DNA of 64,000 bases from the NCBI GenBank assembly GCA_013396655.1, contig WBMV01002769.1, positions 307,878 through 371,877 of the forward strand, given 5' to 3'. Below the pieces are notes generated by a model, which ran no database searches, was not told the origin of the DNA, and saw only the letters and a program-made list of their open reading frames with translations. A program made the translations under genes and the position numbers. The DNA comes from Campylorhamphus procurvoides (Eukaryota > Chordata > Aves > Passeriformes > Dendrocolaptidae). How positions within the stretch are numbered: position 1 is the first letter of the stretch; each line of letters opens with the position of its first letter. This document shows, one piece after another, positions 12,899 through 26,600 of this stretch.

Positions 12899-12942
12899 AA
12901 ACAAACCCAAACAAAACACCAAACCAAACCAACAAACAAACA
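12899..12942. repeat. A/C-only low-complexity tract
   Basis: 44 consecutive bases are A or C, in CAAA/CCAAA-like units. It is the same class as the G/T-only tracts at 12060 and 23533, in the opposite strand sense. Confidence 0.8.
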
Positions 12943-13412
12943 TAAAAAACTCCCAAAAATCCCTAATCCTCCCACCTCACCAAGTAAACAAAAAATCTTC
13001 AGCTATTCTTCTTCTCTTTTGGAGAAAATATGGCAATTTGTATTCCCATTTTTGAAGCCAAAGTTACAGAGGGTTCAAATAAGGCTTTATAATGGAAGTT
13101 GATTGCAACCCTAACTATAGAGGGGCTACTGCCTTCCCAAAATAAAGAGCTGCACATTTCAGTGAGGGAAGGAGAATATTGCTCTGCATGATTCCTTGTA
13201 ATTCTGTTTTTTTAAATGAAGGTTGTGTCATGGGAACTTTCTTAGTTCTTTTGAGCATAAAGTTTGATATTTCACTTCATGTGGTTTTAATTTTGATCTA
13301 GCACACTAGCGTTTTTGCAGTTGATACATTTTAGAAACAGGCAGAATTATGAAGCTTTACATTTAGTCAGAGCTGCAATCCCAATTTAGTTGGGGGGGTG
13401 CTTTTTGTTGTT

Positions 13413-13444
13413 TTTATTTATTTATGTTTATTTATTTTTTTTTT
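13413..13444. repeat. (TTTA)n microsatellite
   Basis: TTTA-type units with one G interruption, ending in a T run. It follows a run of seven G at 13392-13398. Confidence 0.8.
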
Positions 13445-13479
13445 AGAATGAATCATATGAAAAGGCCATGGAGGCTAAA

Positions 13480-13870
13480 GCATCAATTTAAACATATTTG
13501 GATTTAGTTTCCTTGATTTGCATTGTCTTCTTGCTTAATGGTAGGATGATTTTTGGCTGTTTAAATTTCAGTCTGGAATGTGTGCTGGCAGTTTTTCTTT
13601 TTTTCTGGGCATAAAAAGGGGAAAAGCCACAGATAAAGTGTCAGGAATGTAAACTGTTATCATAATAACAGTATGAGATTATTAGCCTCAGTTTCTATTG
13701 CACAAAGATTTGCCTAGTATTAATTTTTTCAGTCATCTGGACCCTTCATCACTGCTAAAGGCTGCTGGAAAACAATCAACAGCAAGTATAAGGATGAGAT
13801 TATGCAAACGGAAATTTGGATTGTTTAATTAAAAGTCAGATTGGGCTGTGTTTTTTTAATGTCTTCAAGG
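13480..13870. promoter_or_regulatory. Possible conserved noncoding element
   Basis: Balanced, repeat-free sequence with many short regulatory-type words: TTTAATTAAA near 13825, a TTATGCAAAC octamer-like site near 13800, and an 8-bp perfect inverted repeat ACTGTTAT/ATAACAGT at 13653-13672 around CATA. No open frame of note. Whether it is an enhancer is inference from composition only. Confidence 0.25.
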
Positions 13871-16019
13871 AAGCACAAAAGAGGACATCCTTGAAGGAAA
13901 GATTTAAGTGCATATAAATCCAGACATGTGGCCTTTTTTCCAAATCTGTGATGTAGATTCAACTCCATTCCTATCTATTGTTCCACAGCTACTAATATCT
14001 GCAAAAAAACCCATCAAGCTAGAGTTTGTGTTATGTCTATGATTGGTGAACTTTTAAATGTTTTCATTACAGTGATAGGTCAGAGCACCTTCCAAACTAG
14101 AGCCTTGCATTAAGGCATAAGGCATGCGATTTAAGTGCCTACCGCACTTATAAGCACTCCTCTTGGGTATAAAGACCCACATTTTTAGGGACAGTAGGCA
14201 AAATCTTCACCTGTACAAAAGAGGATTTTTTTCCTTATAGACTGAAAACCCTTTGGAGAAGAACTATAAGGTACCAATGAGCATTGCTAAAAGATTAATG
14301 CATTTTAATTCTCTTCTGCGGTATTAAAATCTTAAGTGACTATGGAGGAAATTAGTTTAAAAATTTAATACTCACACACACTTAATTGAAATGATGGAAT
14401 AAAGAACTGTATTTAAAGACAAAATTTACATTTCACTTTTGCAAAAAGTCGCCCAACATTACTGCCTAAGCATATTACATGTATTTTGTTACTGTGCTTT
14501 CATGAGTAGTCTTTCATGTTAAAATTACTCTTTCTGAATATTAATGAAAACAATAATATTGTTTTTCAAAAGTGTTATTCAGAAAACAAGAGTATGACAT
14601 TTCACACTTGAGAAGGGTGTTACTACATTAGTAGCAGAGAAAACTGGACTTGTGATTTCTTGGGTATCCAAGAAGAATATTTTCTTTCTGATTTGGGTAC
14701 TCAAAGTGGAAAAAAATTATCAGGTCTTAAAGACTCCTCAAGTCTGTGTGTGAATAAACATATGAAGAACTATTTACGAGCCATGAAACAAACCACACAT
14801 GGACCTCATCATACCATTTTTTTGCTTTACAAATCAGTTCTAAAAGTAGAATGTTTTGGCACTTTTTATGAAGTATCTAAGCCAAAATTTTATGTAGCAA
14901 ATATAAAAGCAATGTCAGATTGTATATGTACCACATTGAATTCCCATTTCCACAGAGAAATAGTGACCCAAATTATAAGGGTGAAAATTTAAGTCCCTTA
15001 AATAAAAAATATAACTTTCATTTTTCAAACAAAATATATAGTCAACTGTGAAGCTAGTTTATCTTCCAGGTTGTCAAAAAGGAGTAGTGAATGTAGTATG
15101 ATTCATGGTAGTTGAAAATCCACATCCTTGTAATTTAACCTTGTACATAAGTACAATAAGTACAAATGAAATTTTTTTTAATTAATCTTTTTTTTTTTGC
15201 ACATTTATTCAAAGGATAAGAATTAGGTATTTAAATTGCTATGATTTGAATCTGTCTATACTCATCTAGGTTCTGCAAGAGTTGACTAGAATATTATGAT
15301 GCAAACTCTGTAGACCTCTAACTCCATACTATCCAATGAAATTAAAACTAAGCAAGGCCAGGAAAAAACACAAGACTGTGAACGGATCAACCAATATTTT
15401 TAGTTCTGCTTAGTAGGTGCCCTTGACTAAAAGTCAAAATGCAATCACAAATGCACCAGGAGTGTAATAAAAATGAAGCATTTGTTTTCCTAATTATTTT
15501 GCCAAGGTCCCACTATAATGCCTTCTTCTCAAAAAGTAATTTTAAACCAAATCCATGATCAGAGTTAAATCCATTAAAGACGGACAATAGAAATTTAGGC
15601 CTTTAGTGTATTACTCACTTGTTAAATTGCATATTTTTGTTGAAGTTAGTCTGCTCTTTGTCTTGAAGGCTCAAACTATCCATGAATGAGCAGTTCAAAA
15701 CACACCAAACTCAGTCATACAAACCACCAGATCTTCTGTCACTAAGAAAAGGCCTGTCACTGGGACTTCACAAATTTCTTTGCGTCTGATAGCATTCCTC
15801 GGAAAAAGTACAGTTCATTGCCAGATACTGACCAGGAAGGGCACACCGATAGTTCTTAATGGCTAGTTTGAGTGTTATATCCAGTCTGAAATTATGTTCA
15901 CAGAGAATAATAAATGCAAATAGTCACTTCTATTAAATGAACAAAATAATTAAGATTTAAGGGACAATATCAAATCTTAGCAGTGTTTTTTCAAAAATCA
16001 GCTGATAGCCACTGCTTGT
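13871..16019. other. Unique noncoding DNA, no gene seen
   Basis: The longest open frame (14660-14992, plus, 110 codons) has no recognisable domain, no splice context and AT-biased composition like its flanks. It is treated as chance. T-rich patches lie near 15172-15200. Nothing else was identified. Confidence 0.55.
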
Positions 16020-16600
16020 TAAAGAGAGCAGGTTTAATGTGACAGCTGTGAGATTAATGATTTAGGGGTTGTTCACTTTTAAGTTCCTACACGGAGCATT
16101 GCAAAGGGCTACCTGACCTTACACGCTGTTCAGATTGCAACGCTGAGACCCAGTGCAGAATTGTTACTTAATAAGCTCAGAATTTATCTTCTTTCATTAA
16201 CTTCAGCCCTTAAACATGATATTTTTTGTGACTTAAAAGTATATAAGCATCTGTTAGCAGAAGCCCTTTATTTCACATAACAAGAGAATTCTGTTTATAA
16301 TGTGTCACCAGCTGCTCAGTCAAAATGGGATCTATTAGAACTAATTTAATTTTACATAAGTTGATCTATTTGCATTCTGAGTCTCCAGTTAAATGACTAG
16401 GTACTATTTCGTAGACTGATCCTGCTTCAAGCCTCAGTGTATGGACAATGCTTAATCAGTGTGTACATCAGGAAATAAACATAATCAGCAAGTGCACTAA
16501 TTAAGCCAGGAAAATTTTGCAACATGCATACACTGTATGGATTAACAAGGTAATTAATTAGAAATCTTAATTATGGAATATTATCTTTTCCGTACATTTT
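16020..16600. promoter_or_regulatory. Possible conserved noncoding element, homeodomain-site rich
   Basis: Repeat-free block with clustered homeodomain-type cores: TAATTAATTA at 16551-16560, CTTAATTATG at about 16566, and AATTTAATTTT near 16343. TTTGCAT (reverse octamer-like) sits near 16369. Density and complexity differ from the simple-sequence-rich flanks. Developmental enhancers in gene deserts often look like this (established knowledge), but this assignment is inference. Confidence 0.3.
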
Positions 16601-19600
16601 ATTTTATGATGCTTCAGATGAGTTTTCTCTAAATACAGAAGCCATCTACACTTCTCAAAGTAGACAGTGAGATGCTTTTAACTCAGGCACATCTGTGTAG
16701 CCCCTAGTCTGAAAGCCTCTATGGAAAACATGCTTTGTTATCTCCAGCCAAATAACCTGATATGCTCTCTTAAACAAGCAGTTGCTAATCAGATGTTAAG
16801 ATGAAGAAGATTAAAAAATAAATACAAAATAAAACATATAGATAAAAACTTCATTTTGTGATATGAAGCCCCTTCTCATCCTTAAAATGGGTTTTTAACA
16901 TGTTTATTTCTGAAAAGTCAACAAATAGGCACCTAGAGCTTGAGACATAGCACTCCTGTTTTAATGAAAAAAGCTGTCATTGAACTCAGCATGTTTCAAG
17001 CTTTTAGTATAAACTGGTAGCAAGACTCCAGTCTGAAGCAGAGATGTCAATAAATTCCAAACATGCATGGTGGTAAATATAAGGGCTCCTCTTTTTTGGG
17101 AAAAAACACTGTTTCTTTGATTCCCTGTCATCCTAGGGTACAGCTTCATGTAAACTTCTTGCTGAAGGAGGTTTACTTGTGGAATAAAGGAGATTAGTCT
17201 GTTTGCACTTACAGGGAATCAACCAAGCAGTTTGCATCAGCATAAGTGGTCTTTATATAAAGAACTTTATCTGTCAGACAGAAGTATTATAACTGACTTC
17301 TCCTGGAGTTGTTCTATACCAATGGAAGAGGACTCAGAATGTTAGCATAGCTTTCTTCTCTGTGGCCAAGAAATAGCTATTTCAGAGTTGCACATGCATA
17401 GGATCATTGTAACAATTCTAAGCCTTTTACATGCAGCTTTCATTATACAGGAAAAACTACCATTATCTCAAATGATGATTGAGTGGTTCCTGCAGCACGT
17501 TCTGAAGATGGAGACTGGCCCCATTTCCACGGTAAAAGGACATGTAGCTATGCTTAGGAAATAAGAAATCTTTCACGGGATATAAAGTTTATGTGTAGCT
17601 ATTCACCTGTCAGGTGATCCGTAGCCATATAGTCCCAACAACATCCCCTGGAGCAGGTGCCCATCATTCCAGTGTGCGAATGGGATTAAAAAAAAGAGTT
17701 GAAAGTCTCCTAACTTATTGTTTTAAAACCTTTGGTTAGAATACCAGGGAAGGATGTTTCTACACAGGCCCAAAACATAGATCATCCCTCTCTAACACAA
17801 TATGAGGTATCCTTCTTGCCCTTTAGTAGCTCATTCTTTGTTCCATTTCCATCTTTATCTCAAAATCACTTGTGGGAGGTCCACATGTATTTTCAGCTCT
17901 ATAGATGCAATCAGCATAAACTATCAGTAGATTCACTGTTGGGAAATATTATAGCCATCACAAGAATGGGTGAAATGATGTTGTGAATCTTTGCCATTTC
18001 CATAGGCAAACTTATTTCTTAAAAAATAGGTGTGACTAAATTCCAGTGTTAATTTAGTTTAGATCTGTCTAAATAGTGGCAAATGAGCAACTAACATGTT
18101 TTCCTTTTACCACACTACAGGATAAATTGACTTCTTGTTTATACTGTGCCAGTGTTGCCTGCCCCTTGATATTTCTCATATTAAGTGGAGTAAGTCATTT
18201 GCACCTTAAACATTACTTTGCATTAAGATGGGTAATATCTATGGGTTTTAACCATAAACTTAAAAAATACTGTTAAATAAGTTACACTCTGATCTGTTGC
18301 TAGCAGAAATGCCAAGCAGTACCCATATTAGGCTGGTCCCTTGGCATCTGCATGAGTCATAAATGTGTCTTTTGGCCACTGCTTCATTTATTGCTCAGTA
18401 TGTTTGTTGTGGACTGGTAAAGGCAGATATAAATAGAAAAATGCTTACGTAATATGATGGACAGATTTTGTTTAAACATTTTCAATAGCCTAGCCAAAAC
18501 CCAACAAAGTAGCTATTATTGGCAACTGAAAATTCCCATCCTATAAAGGATTATTCATGTATATTTAGGCCACGTTTACCACTTTATTTGTGGAAACAGG
18601 CATAACAAAAAAAAGAAAAAAAAACAGAAAAAAAAAGAGAGAGAAAACTAGGGGCTAATATATTCAGTGAAAGCACTTAGATATATGAAATATTCATGTG
18701 TGGGATACAGGGCTTAACAGCACAATAAAAATGCATTCCCAAAACAGAGGCCAGATCACTTAAATGAGATGGAAAAGGATATGTGACAGCACCAAACCCT
18801 TGTCCAGAGTTCTGGCCTAAAGGCAATGAAATAAGTGAATTGACAATCTGGGTAAAGCTTTTGTTGTTGAGAGCAATAATTCACATATTCTCTGTATGAA
18901 CATGACAAGTGAAAATTACTTTTACATCCAGTTCCTCCTTCTGTCCTAAATCAGCCTATGATACAGCTGAAGTTTTTTAAAAGGACATTGGTTATCATCA
19001 TAGTCTAACAGTATAGAAAATAAAAGATTAAAGTTCTGAAACTTCCCTAATCCTGTAGTAATATTTCTTTTCTCATCACAGATTGTACTTATTGCTTTCT
19101 TGAGACCACTAAATTGTGATAGTGGCTGGTTCATAATTTGACTTTAAAAATAAACTAAGATGCCTTTTTATAAAGTTCACTTGAAGTATAAATTAATTTA
19201 CATTAGTTTATCAGTTACAAAGTATATTTGCCTTTGAGCAATGACTTTGTCACATCATCAAGTCATGGAAAATTCAATCTGTCATAGGCTGAAGGGCCAA
19301 ACTATAATAACTTCATTACAGCAACACAAAGAGAGACATGGAAAATTATATTGACGGTAAATTATTTCTCTCAAATCTCCGCAGTTAAAGGACTTTTCTA
19401 ATAATATCAATTTAGAATAATACAATCCTATGTCATTGCTGATTTCACGAAGTGCAAAGGTCATACTGAGCAAGTGTGGACCAAACTGTTTTTCCATTTT
19501 ACTGTATGCTATAAGGTATGAGATTACGCCAGATTTGTTTCAGGGACCCCTTTTCTATTGATATTATCTTAGGTCTCAGATATCAGCAATGGTGATAAAC

Positions 19601-22600
19601 AATAGCTGCTTACACCTAAACAATGCAAATTGTCGGATTCTCAAATTTGGCAAAACTGTCTGGAAGTAATGAACATAAGCCTTCTTAGTGTCCAAAGACT
19701 TTGTTCGGAACTGTGGTATTGCTGGGTTTATATATAATCATATTTAATAGATTTAGTAATTAATTTAATAGGTATTATCCTGAGCTACACAGCTAAGAGA
19801 TTGTATTACCTTAGTAAAATGATACAGACAGGTGGAATTGCTATCAATGCAGCTGTGAATGGAAAAGTTGTGGAACTGATTTAAACTCATAAGTTGTGGA
19901 ACTGTTTAAGCCTGTGCCTCAGTTTAACTCAAATAGTTAATCTATAAATTTTTCAAACCCACCAGGTTAACTGTCTTACTCACAAAAACTTTCTGTAACC
20001 ATCAATATTTAAACATATAAATAAATATTTTGGATGTACAAGGTGCAGGGTTACCAGATGTCAAGTACTGACATTTGAAAATATGATCCTAAGTGTCATA
20101 TACTACCCTTGATTGATGCACACAGATCACAATGACTTCAGAGAGACTTCTACACACAGATTGAGGGTAAGATACGATGGTAATAAAATGAACATTAATC
20201 TATGAACAGTGATGTTCTCTACCATAGGGCAATGATAGATTCACCATAAACCTTTTCCATCTGTCAAGTGCACTGCAGTGTTCTTGCGCCTACACTAATA
20301 TTCTTTCATATTTATAGTGGTGGTTTTTGAACACCACATCAGACAGAATTCAAAATATACCAAATAAAAATAGTGATGTAAAAGTCCAAACTGACTTGGA
20401 AAGAAAAAAGCCTGTAACTTTCAAGTGAATCTGACTTCAGGGTGAACCAATGAATTCCAACTAACAACATTAATGTCACTAAAATATAGATATTGGGAGT
20501 CTGTCTAATGAAAGATTTATCTATAGTTCTTGTATGGGAGAAAAATGAAAGCTAAACTGCTGGCAGAATCACGATTCAGGGGAAATTATCAACCTCCATA
20601 CCAACAGTGGAGGAATGAGAAATACAGTACTTCTCCAGTCCATTAGGTTTTCTCCTCTGAGTTTATATTAGTGGTACTTTTGAACATACAAAAGATTTTA
20701 CTTTTACAGAAAACATGTCAAAGCAGGTTCATGGAATAGGCAAATGTTTTGAAGCAAATAATGAAAAACAATATTCTAATGCTCATTGCTTTATTTGCTG
20801 ATAATAATTGAGTTTAACTTAATAATATTATTCGATCATCTAAAAAGCTGGTTGAATAATGAAAATAATTACTTGTGAGTATTTTAGTGTCAATTGATAG
20901 AAAAATGTGAAGAGGTCACATAATTAAACATTATTTGACTATCTATACTGCTAATTGAATAACGGAAACATTTATTCACCAGTAACACATTCATCTAGTA
21001 GAGAAGAAAGAAAACAAACAATTTGCAAATCAGACTTACATTAAAAGGATCTGATGAATATCTGTAATATTGCCCAAAATTTTTGTTATTGTTACAAAGA
21101 ATATGAAAGCTTACTGAAATAATATTGTCATTTACAATGACTGAACCTCAAAAGGAAAATAATTTGGCTAGAACACACTGGTATCATTAATCCATTGTAT
21201 ATTTAACTTGATGAATGGGATGATGTTTCAAAGCACAGAAGGAAGAATAATCTCGTATTTTAGCTACAGGACCCAGAACTAGATAACCTGTTTTCTATTT
21301 CTAGTTCTATCATCAATTATTTTTACAGGATTTTCACCTCTGTAGCTGGAAATTACTTGTCTCTGAGCTAATTACTTTCAACTAAGGGAAAGCTATGAGC
21401 TTTATGCACAGTCCAGTGAGCGACTAACTTTGCTTAACTACCTTTGGGTTAGGGCAACTGTAGTAACACAGACATAATTAACTGAGGCTCAGAAGAATAG
21501 AGTGCTTGAAAGAAACAATATTCTTGCAAGGTATCTTACTTCTGCTTTCTCAAGGGTTTCTATGAGGGGATCGTTCACCAGTGAGTGAAATCCATGATTT
21601 AGTGTGAATAACTATCATTACTGATGCTACTTGACACTTTAAAACATAATCTGTCTGAAACACATGACACCAAAGTGGTTGGAAGCACAAATGTAAAACT
21701 GTGAAAACCATCTGCAACTGGTGATTTATGCAGTATTCAAGTTCACTTAGCCAATGCAGGGACTGAGGTGATGAATAAATCCCCTTCCTCAGGAATCTCA
21801 GTTTGTTGAAAATGTCAAGTTCCCAATGCCCTTATCTATGAGAAAACACCAGTCTTTGGAAGATGCAGTGTGCTTTCATTACAGTATCTGTATGGTCTTG
21901 CAAAGTGGTGAACAACTTCACCCCAGATGAACAACATTTAGCTTTTTCCTCCGTGCTTCATCTCTAATTATTATCAGCCTGCTTGTGAACAAGAAAAAAT
22001 CCCCAGGGCATAGTACTGGGTGGATTTTATAAAGAATCTTTGGCTGATTCACTACAGCAACCTCAATTCTGTTGTCTGTGTTCTCTGCTCCTGAGCAGAA
22101 AGCAGACTTAAAAGGTGCAAGATGTCTGCTCTTACTCAGCAGAAACAGGATACTGTAACCACAGCAGGACACCAGAATTAAGAAAAAGGCAAAGTTATAA
22201 AATAATAAAAATAAAAGAAATTGTTTCTCAGGCCTTGAGAAAGAATCAAATTTTATCTTGTAAGGTCAGATATATGTTTATTTTAATCTGAAAAGAACTC
22301 TAAAACTATGTAAACCAGTTTAAGATTGTAAGTATAACTCTTTTCCAAAGCAAAGCAAAGGCTAACACAACCAAAAACTCAAAAGTTAATTTCTGATTAT
22401 TCAGAATTCAGTAGCAACTGTGTTATTTTGTACTGAGGCATAATGCCAAATGTCAACAAGAAAAATCAGCTTGAAGTTAATGTTTTAACCTTTTTTGTTC
22501 TGACAGAAATGGAAATTCCCTGCACACCTTTCCCTTTCAAATAGAATTCATGCAAACTGGCCACTTCAGTGAAACATTTTGACTTTGACAGAACTGCACA

Positions 22601-23532
22601 TTCTCTGAGCAGCAATACTGGTCAGCCCTTAGCTATAAAGCTGCATATAAATTAATAACTTGAACAAGCTTGCAAAGCTGAAAACTGAATTTTAATATGG
22701 ACCAGCACTTTTTTCTGTATCTTCCTCTTCAGAGTACAGTATAATATAGTACAGGTGATGAATATTTATTCAACCCTGGTTATACCTGAGTTGCATTAGT
22801 ATACTTTAGATTAAAACTCCGTTTTTTCTACTGCCAATTCTTGTCCATGGTAATATTTTACGTTTTAGATATTTTGATTTACACATAAAAATATACTTAT
22901 TATAATGTCTGCCTTATTAACCCTCTTTTCAGCTCTACATTCTTTTCATGCTAGTATTGTATTCATGCAGTGGGTTATTATATTTACAAACTTCCTTATT
23001 TACTGCAAATGTAGAAATTAATATTATTAACTATGCTTCAGTACAAAACTTGGCTGTTCAGATTCAAAGTAGGATCTTTTCCTCCTTAAAATATTTCACT
23101 ATCAGGAACCTGAACATTTTTATTTTTAATTTTGAATCAATACAGAAATGAAGCTATTGTGTAGTAGAAAGTGGTGTTGTCTCCACAAACAACACAGGAT
23201 CCTGCAAGATACTAGAAGCTGGAAACCTCACTGTGCGTCACCTTTAGATGCCAAGAATGTGGCTTACTGAAGCCATAAATTTAGTAATGCATGTAAGAAG
23301 GCCATCCTGATGTCATCTGTACCCTCCAAGACATTATTTCCTGAACTAGTCCTCTCAGAGTCCATTAGACTTATGGTCTTAGTTTATAAGATATTGGAAA
23401 GAGAAAAATTTCCAAGTTAAATACAGGTTGGTATGACTAGGTGGAAGGCATGAAGTGCACAGCTAGGTAGCTGTTATCTGAGGTAGTGCCTCATGAGCTG
23501 GTGCTACAGGGAAGGTTTACTTATGGTTTTGA
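16601..23532. other. Unique noncoding DNA, no gene seen
   Basis: About 7 kb of AT-rich sequence with stops in every frame; open frames reach at most 84 codons and none resembles a known protein. An A-rich low-complexity patch lies at 18607-18647. No transposon, RNA gene or splice-site pair was recognised. Confidence 0.55.
18607..18647. repeat. A-rich low-complexity tract
   Basis: Runs of A separated by single G or C, ending in a GA-repeat. Simple sequence. Confidence 0.85.
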
Positions 23533-23609
23533 GGTTTGGGTTTGGTTTTTGGTTTTGGTTTTGGGGTTTTTTTTGTTGTTGGTTGGTTGGTTGGTTGGTT
23601 GGTTTTTTT
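23533..23609. repeat. 77-bp G/T-only tract with (TTGG)n core
   Basis: All 77 bases are G or T. The first part is irregular G-rich/T-rich, and the second part has about six exact TTGG units. The strand asymmetry gives a C/A-only complement. Several GG/GGG/GGGG blocks could allow weak G-quadruplex folding on the plus strand. It ends just before the acceptor of the candidate exon at 23615. Confidence 0.85.
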
Positions 23610-23614
23610 AATAG

Positions 23615-23692
23615 CACAAGAAGGAGAGGAACAAGTATCTCCTCTAATCACTGTCACCTACTATTCTGAACCTAACTTCATCATCCACACAG
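23615..23692 (+). other. Candidate exon (78 nt), gene unknown
   Basis: A T-rich stretch and AG at 23613-23614 precede the segment, and a consensus-strength donor, CACACAG then GTAAGT (23693-23698), follows it. The middle frame (two bases, 25 codons, one base) is open: it starts QEGEEQVSPLITVTYYSEP and ends in IIHTG across the donor. Length 78 is a multiple of three, as for a cassette exon. The acceptor's pyrimidine tract is unusual because it is the end of a G/T repeat. I do not recognise the peptide. Chance or a noncoding-RNA exon are both possible. Confidence 0.2.
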
Positions 23693-23698
23693 GTAAGT

Positions 23699-26600
23699 CC
23701 TACAGAAAAGAGACTCATCTACAAGTTCAGCACTTATGAAAACATTTTTCCCAGCCCCAAACAAAAACTAGTGTAATTGCCAAGAGTAAGCATAAAGCTC
23801 ACTATGAACAGGGTTAGAACAGAGCAGAACAAAAGTATTGTGTCCACCCAAGTACACTGCAAATAAACTATTTTCCACTATTTTTAAACAAGTTGCCAGG
23901 TAGGTAACACTTTGTTTTATACCACAACCAAAATATTGGAAAATAAAAAGAAATAAATTAGAAAAGAAACAATGGATAAAAAAGACCCACACTGAAAAAT
24001 TTGTTTCTCTTACTGTTGCTAGAGTGCTCTTTACTCTTCTTGCCATTCCTCATCCTTCCTCCTCACATGGAGACTTTACAAATATTTTTAAAATATAGGA
24101 ACAATGGAAACAGAACTGGACACATAAAGAAAAGTCTAGGCAAGCATCCTCCAGCTACGCAAAAAATATCATGTCAGAATCTGATAATTCTGAAAGATCT
24201 TACTTTCAGTACATGCAATATAGTGCTTTCAAGGTACAAGCACATCTCTGCTCTTATATATGTTTGATCTATTGCCATTACCCATACAGAATATTTTCTT
24301 ATGGTTGTGCATCTGACATCATCAGTTCCTTTGAACAAAACTATCATGGTGTGCTATAGTACAAACAAAAGAAAGTAACATTGTTAAAAAATCATGGTAT
24401 CTAAAAATGCAACCATATTAGAAGTGAAATAGTGCACGAAGTAATAAAAATAAAGGATTGAAGAAAGATATTAAGTAGGCCATTATTCATCATTGAAATG
24501 TCTCTATTAATAACATCTATTTGTCTCTGTATGAGAGCATCTTATAATGTCAGTAAGTCTGTTTACAACATACAGAAAAACACACTAATTTCCTGATCTA
24601 AGAGTTAGTCAAAGCAAGAGAAAGAACAAAACTGTGGCAAAGAAAGTGATGCCGCCCAACAAAGGCAGACAATAACAACAGTACAGCCACATAAAGAAAA
24701 CTTAGATGGAACCTTAGCAAGCTATTTTGACCTAGGTATTTGTAGAAGGCAATCATGTTCTCAGTTACGTTTCTTAATGAGATGGTCTAGAGGCAAACTG
24801 AGCAAGTATCCCCATATCAAAAGTTGTATTTCTGAAAAGTGGGTTATCATCGTTCCCTCAAGAGGGTTGTCATCTCACTGCAGCTGAGCATCTTAAGAGC
24901 ACAGGTTCATTTGAACACTCAGCTTGTCTTAGAACAGCAAAAATTAGAGACACAAATGGCAGTTATAAAGAACCTAAAAGACACTCAGCATCCTCAAACA
25001 CCAACCCAAGCAGTCAATCATCAACCCCCAAGAGATATTTTCCTTTATGAAAAAAAATGCAGAGCAACCAGATTCATGGTGTTGTAATGTAGACACAAAG
25101 AACTTTAGAAACTCATGACAAATGAAATACCAGTGAGGCAGTGGATCCTAGAGAACTCAAACAGTATGTAGTATCAGAAATTAAATTGTTAAATATTTTG
25201 GCTAACTGCCATTTCAGTGATCATTAGTCTGAAATATTCAGCTAGTAAATTCAGTATCTTTAGTTTTAATCAGATTTGAGTGTTTGCAAATGATGCAGCT
25301 GTTGCTATAAAGATAATTAAATAACCAAATAGCCAACAACTTTAATTTTAGGAGTTTTTTCTTTTGAGAGATTTGAAGATTAGAGTTATTTGCAAACTCC
25401 TCAGACCCCACTGTTCTCATCACTGACGAATATTCTCAATGCATGATCTATGTGAAATATATTTGCTGTCTTAGCCCAGTTTTGAGGTATGACAGATTCA
25501 CATATCTCACCGTCATAACAGCATCTTTGTTCTCAATCTCACTAAAAAGCCAAAAGAAACCAGAGAGATGTAATTATGCACCTCTCTTCCTTACAATTGG
25601 TCCCACTATGTGAAAAGCAAGCTGATGGCATAGATCAGGAAGAAGGAATTCACAGTTCTCACTGCTTGCCCTGACTTGTTTTGTTGGTCTGTTAGTAGTC
25701 TCTCTACACCAAGTTGTGAAATTACAAAAATAGTACTTATTTTGAATAGAATGATTTTACTGAGTAACAACTGGTCTCACTGCAAATCAATATATATTTA
25801 AAGAAAATCAAATTACCCCAATAGAGTTACTCAAGATTTTTCTTGGCATAGCAGTTATGATCACTGGCACTGCATGTTACTGCTAATCTTTGGCTTGGGA
25901 GGCAAATTAAGACTTATCGGAATCAGCAAAAAGTTTATCAGAGAATAATGTAAAGTGCAGCTCTCTCCTCAAGTTTACAGCATATTGCTTTGATTATACT
26001 CAAATATGGTATCTTAAAATAAGAGTACCATAATGGACTGCAGCTTGCAGGTACTACCCTGAGGGATATTCTATCAGGAAGAACTCCAGGAATTACTAAA
26101 TCCAATGGAAAGCAATAGTTGCTTATGCAATTCTGGATAGAGCTTCTGTTCTCCAAGTACAGGTGCCTTGTTTGCAGCCATGTGACTACAATATGTATTG
26201 ACAATCACAATAGTCACAGTATGGTCAGAAAGGTCAAAGCCCTAAAAATTCTTTGGTGTCTCCTTAAAGCAGCACAAGGCACAGCATGAAATTTTCCAAG
26301 AAGTATAGACATAACCTGACTCAGTGGTGATGATATTTTGATCCAAGAGAACCAAGAGTTTTTAATTAAAGACTCACCTTCAAAATCATACAGAATCTCT
26401 CACTAACACTGACATGAAAGTCAAAACCCCATCCTAGGTGTCATCAGGGTAACCACATTTTTTGGTTGCATTTGTATGCTAATCACATAAGAAGCAAAAA
26501 TAGGCTTAGATTGGAAATCAAAGATTGGTTGTATACAGGTAATAGAGTGCTCGAATGCTTTATTTAAAGATAGAAGGCTCTTGAACCAGGCTTTATTATT

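Larger units (their letters stand above)
12386..13412. other. Noncoding DNA with A-rich and A/C-rich tracts
   Basis: No gene was recognised. Poly-A of 17 lies at 12794-12810, and an A/C-only tract lies at 12899-12942. The 82-codon plus-strand frame at 12854-13102 is mostly translation of the A/C tract and is not credible as a gene. Confidence 0.6.

Noticed and set aside
14660..14992. 110-codon plus-strand frame as a single-exon gene
   Set aside because: No recognisable domain, no promoter or splice context, and base composition like the flanks.
23580..23609. (TTGG)n array as a CRISPR or telomere-like repeat
   Set aside because: Four-base units without spacers and not TTAGGG; it is a microsatellite.
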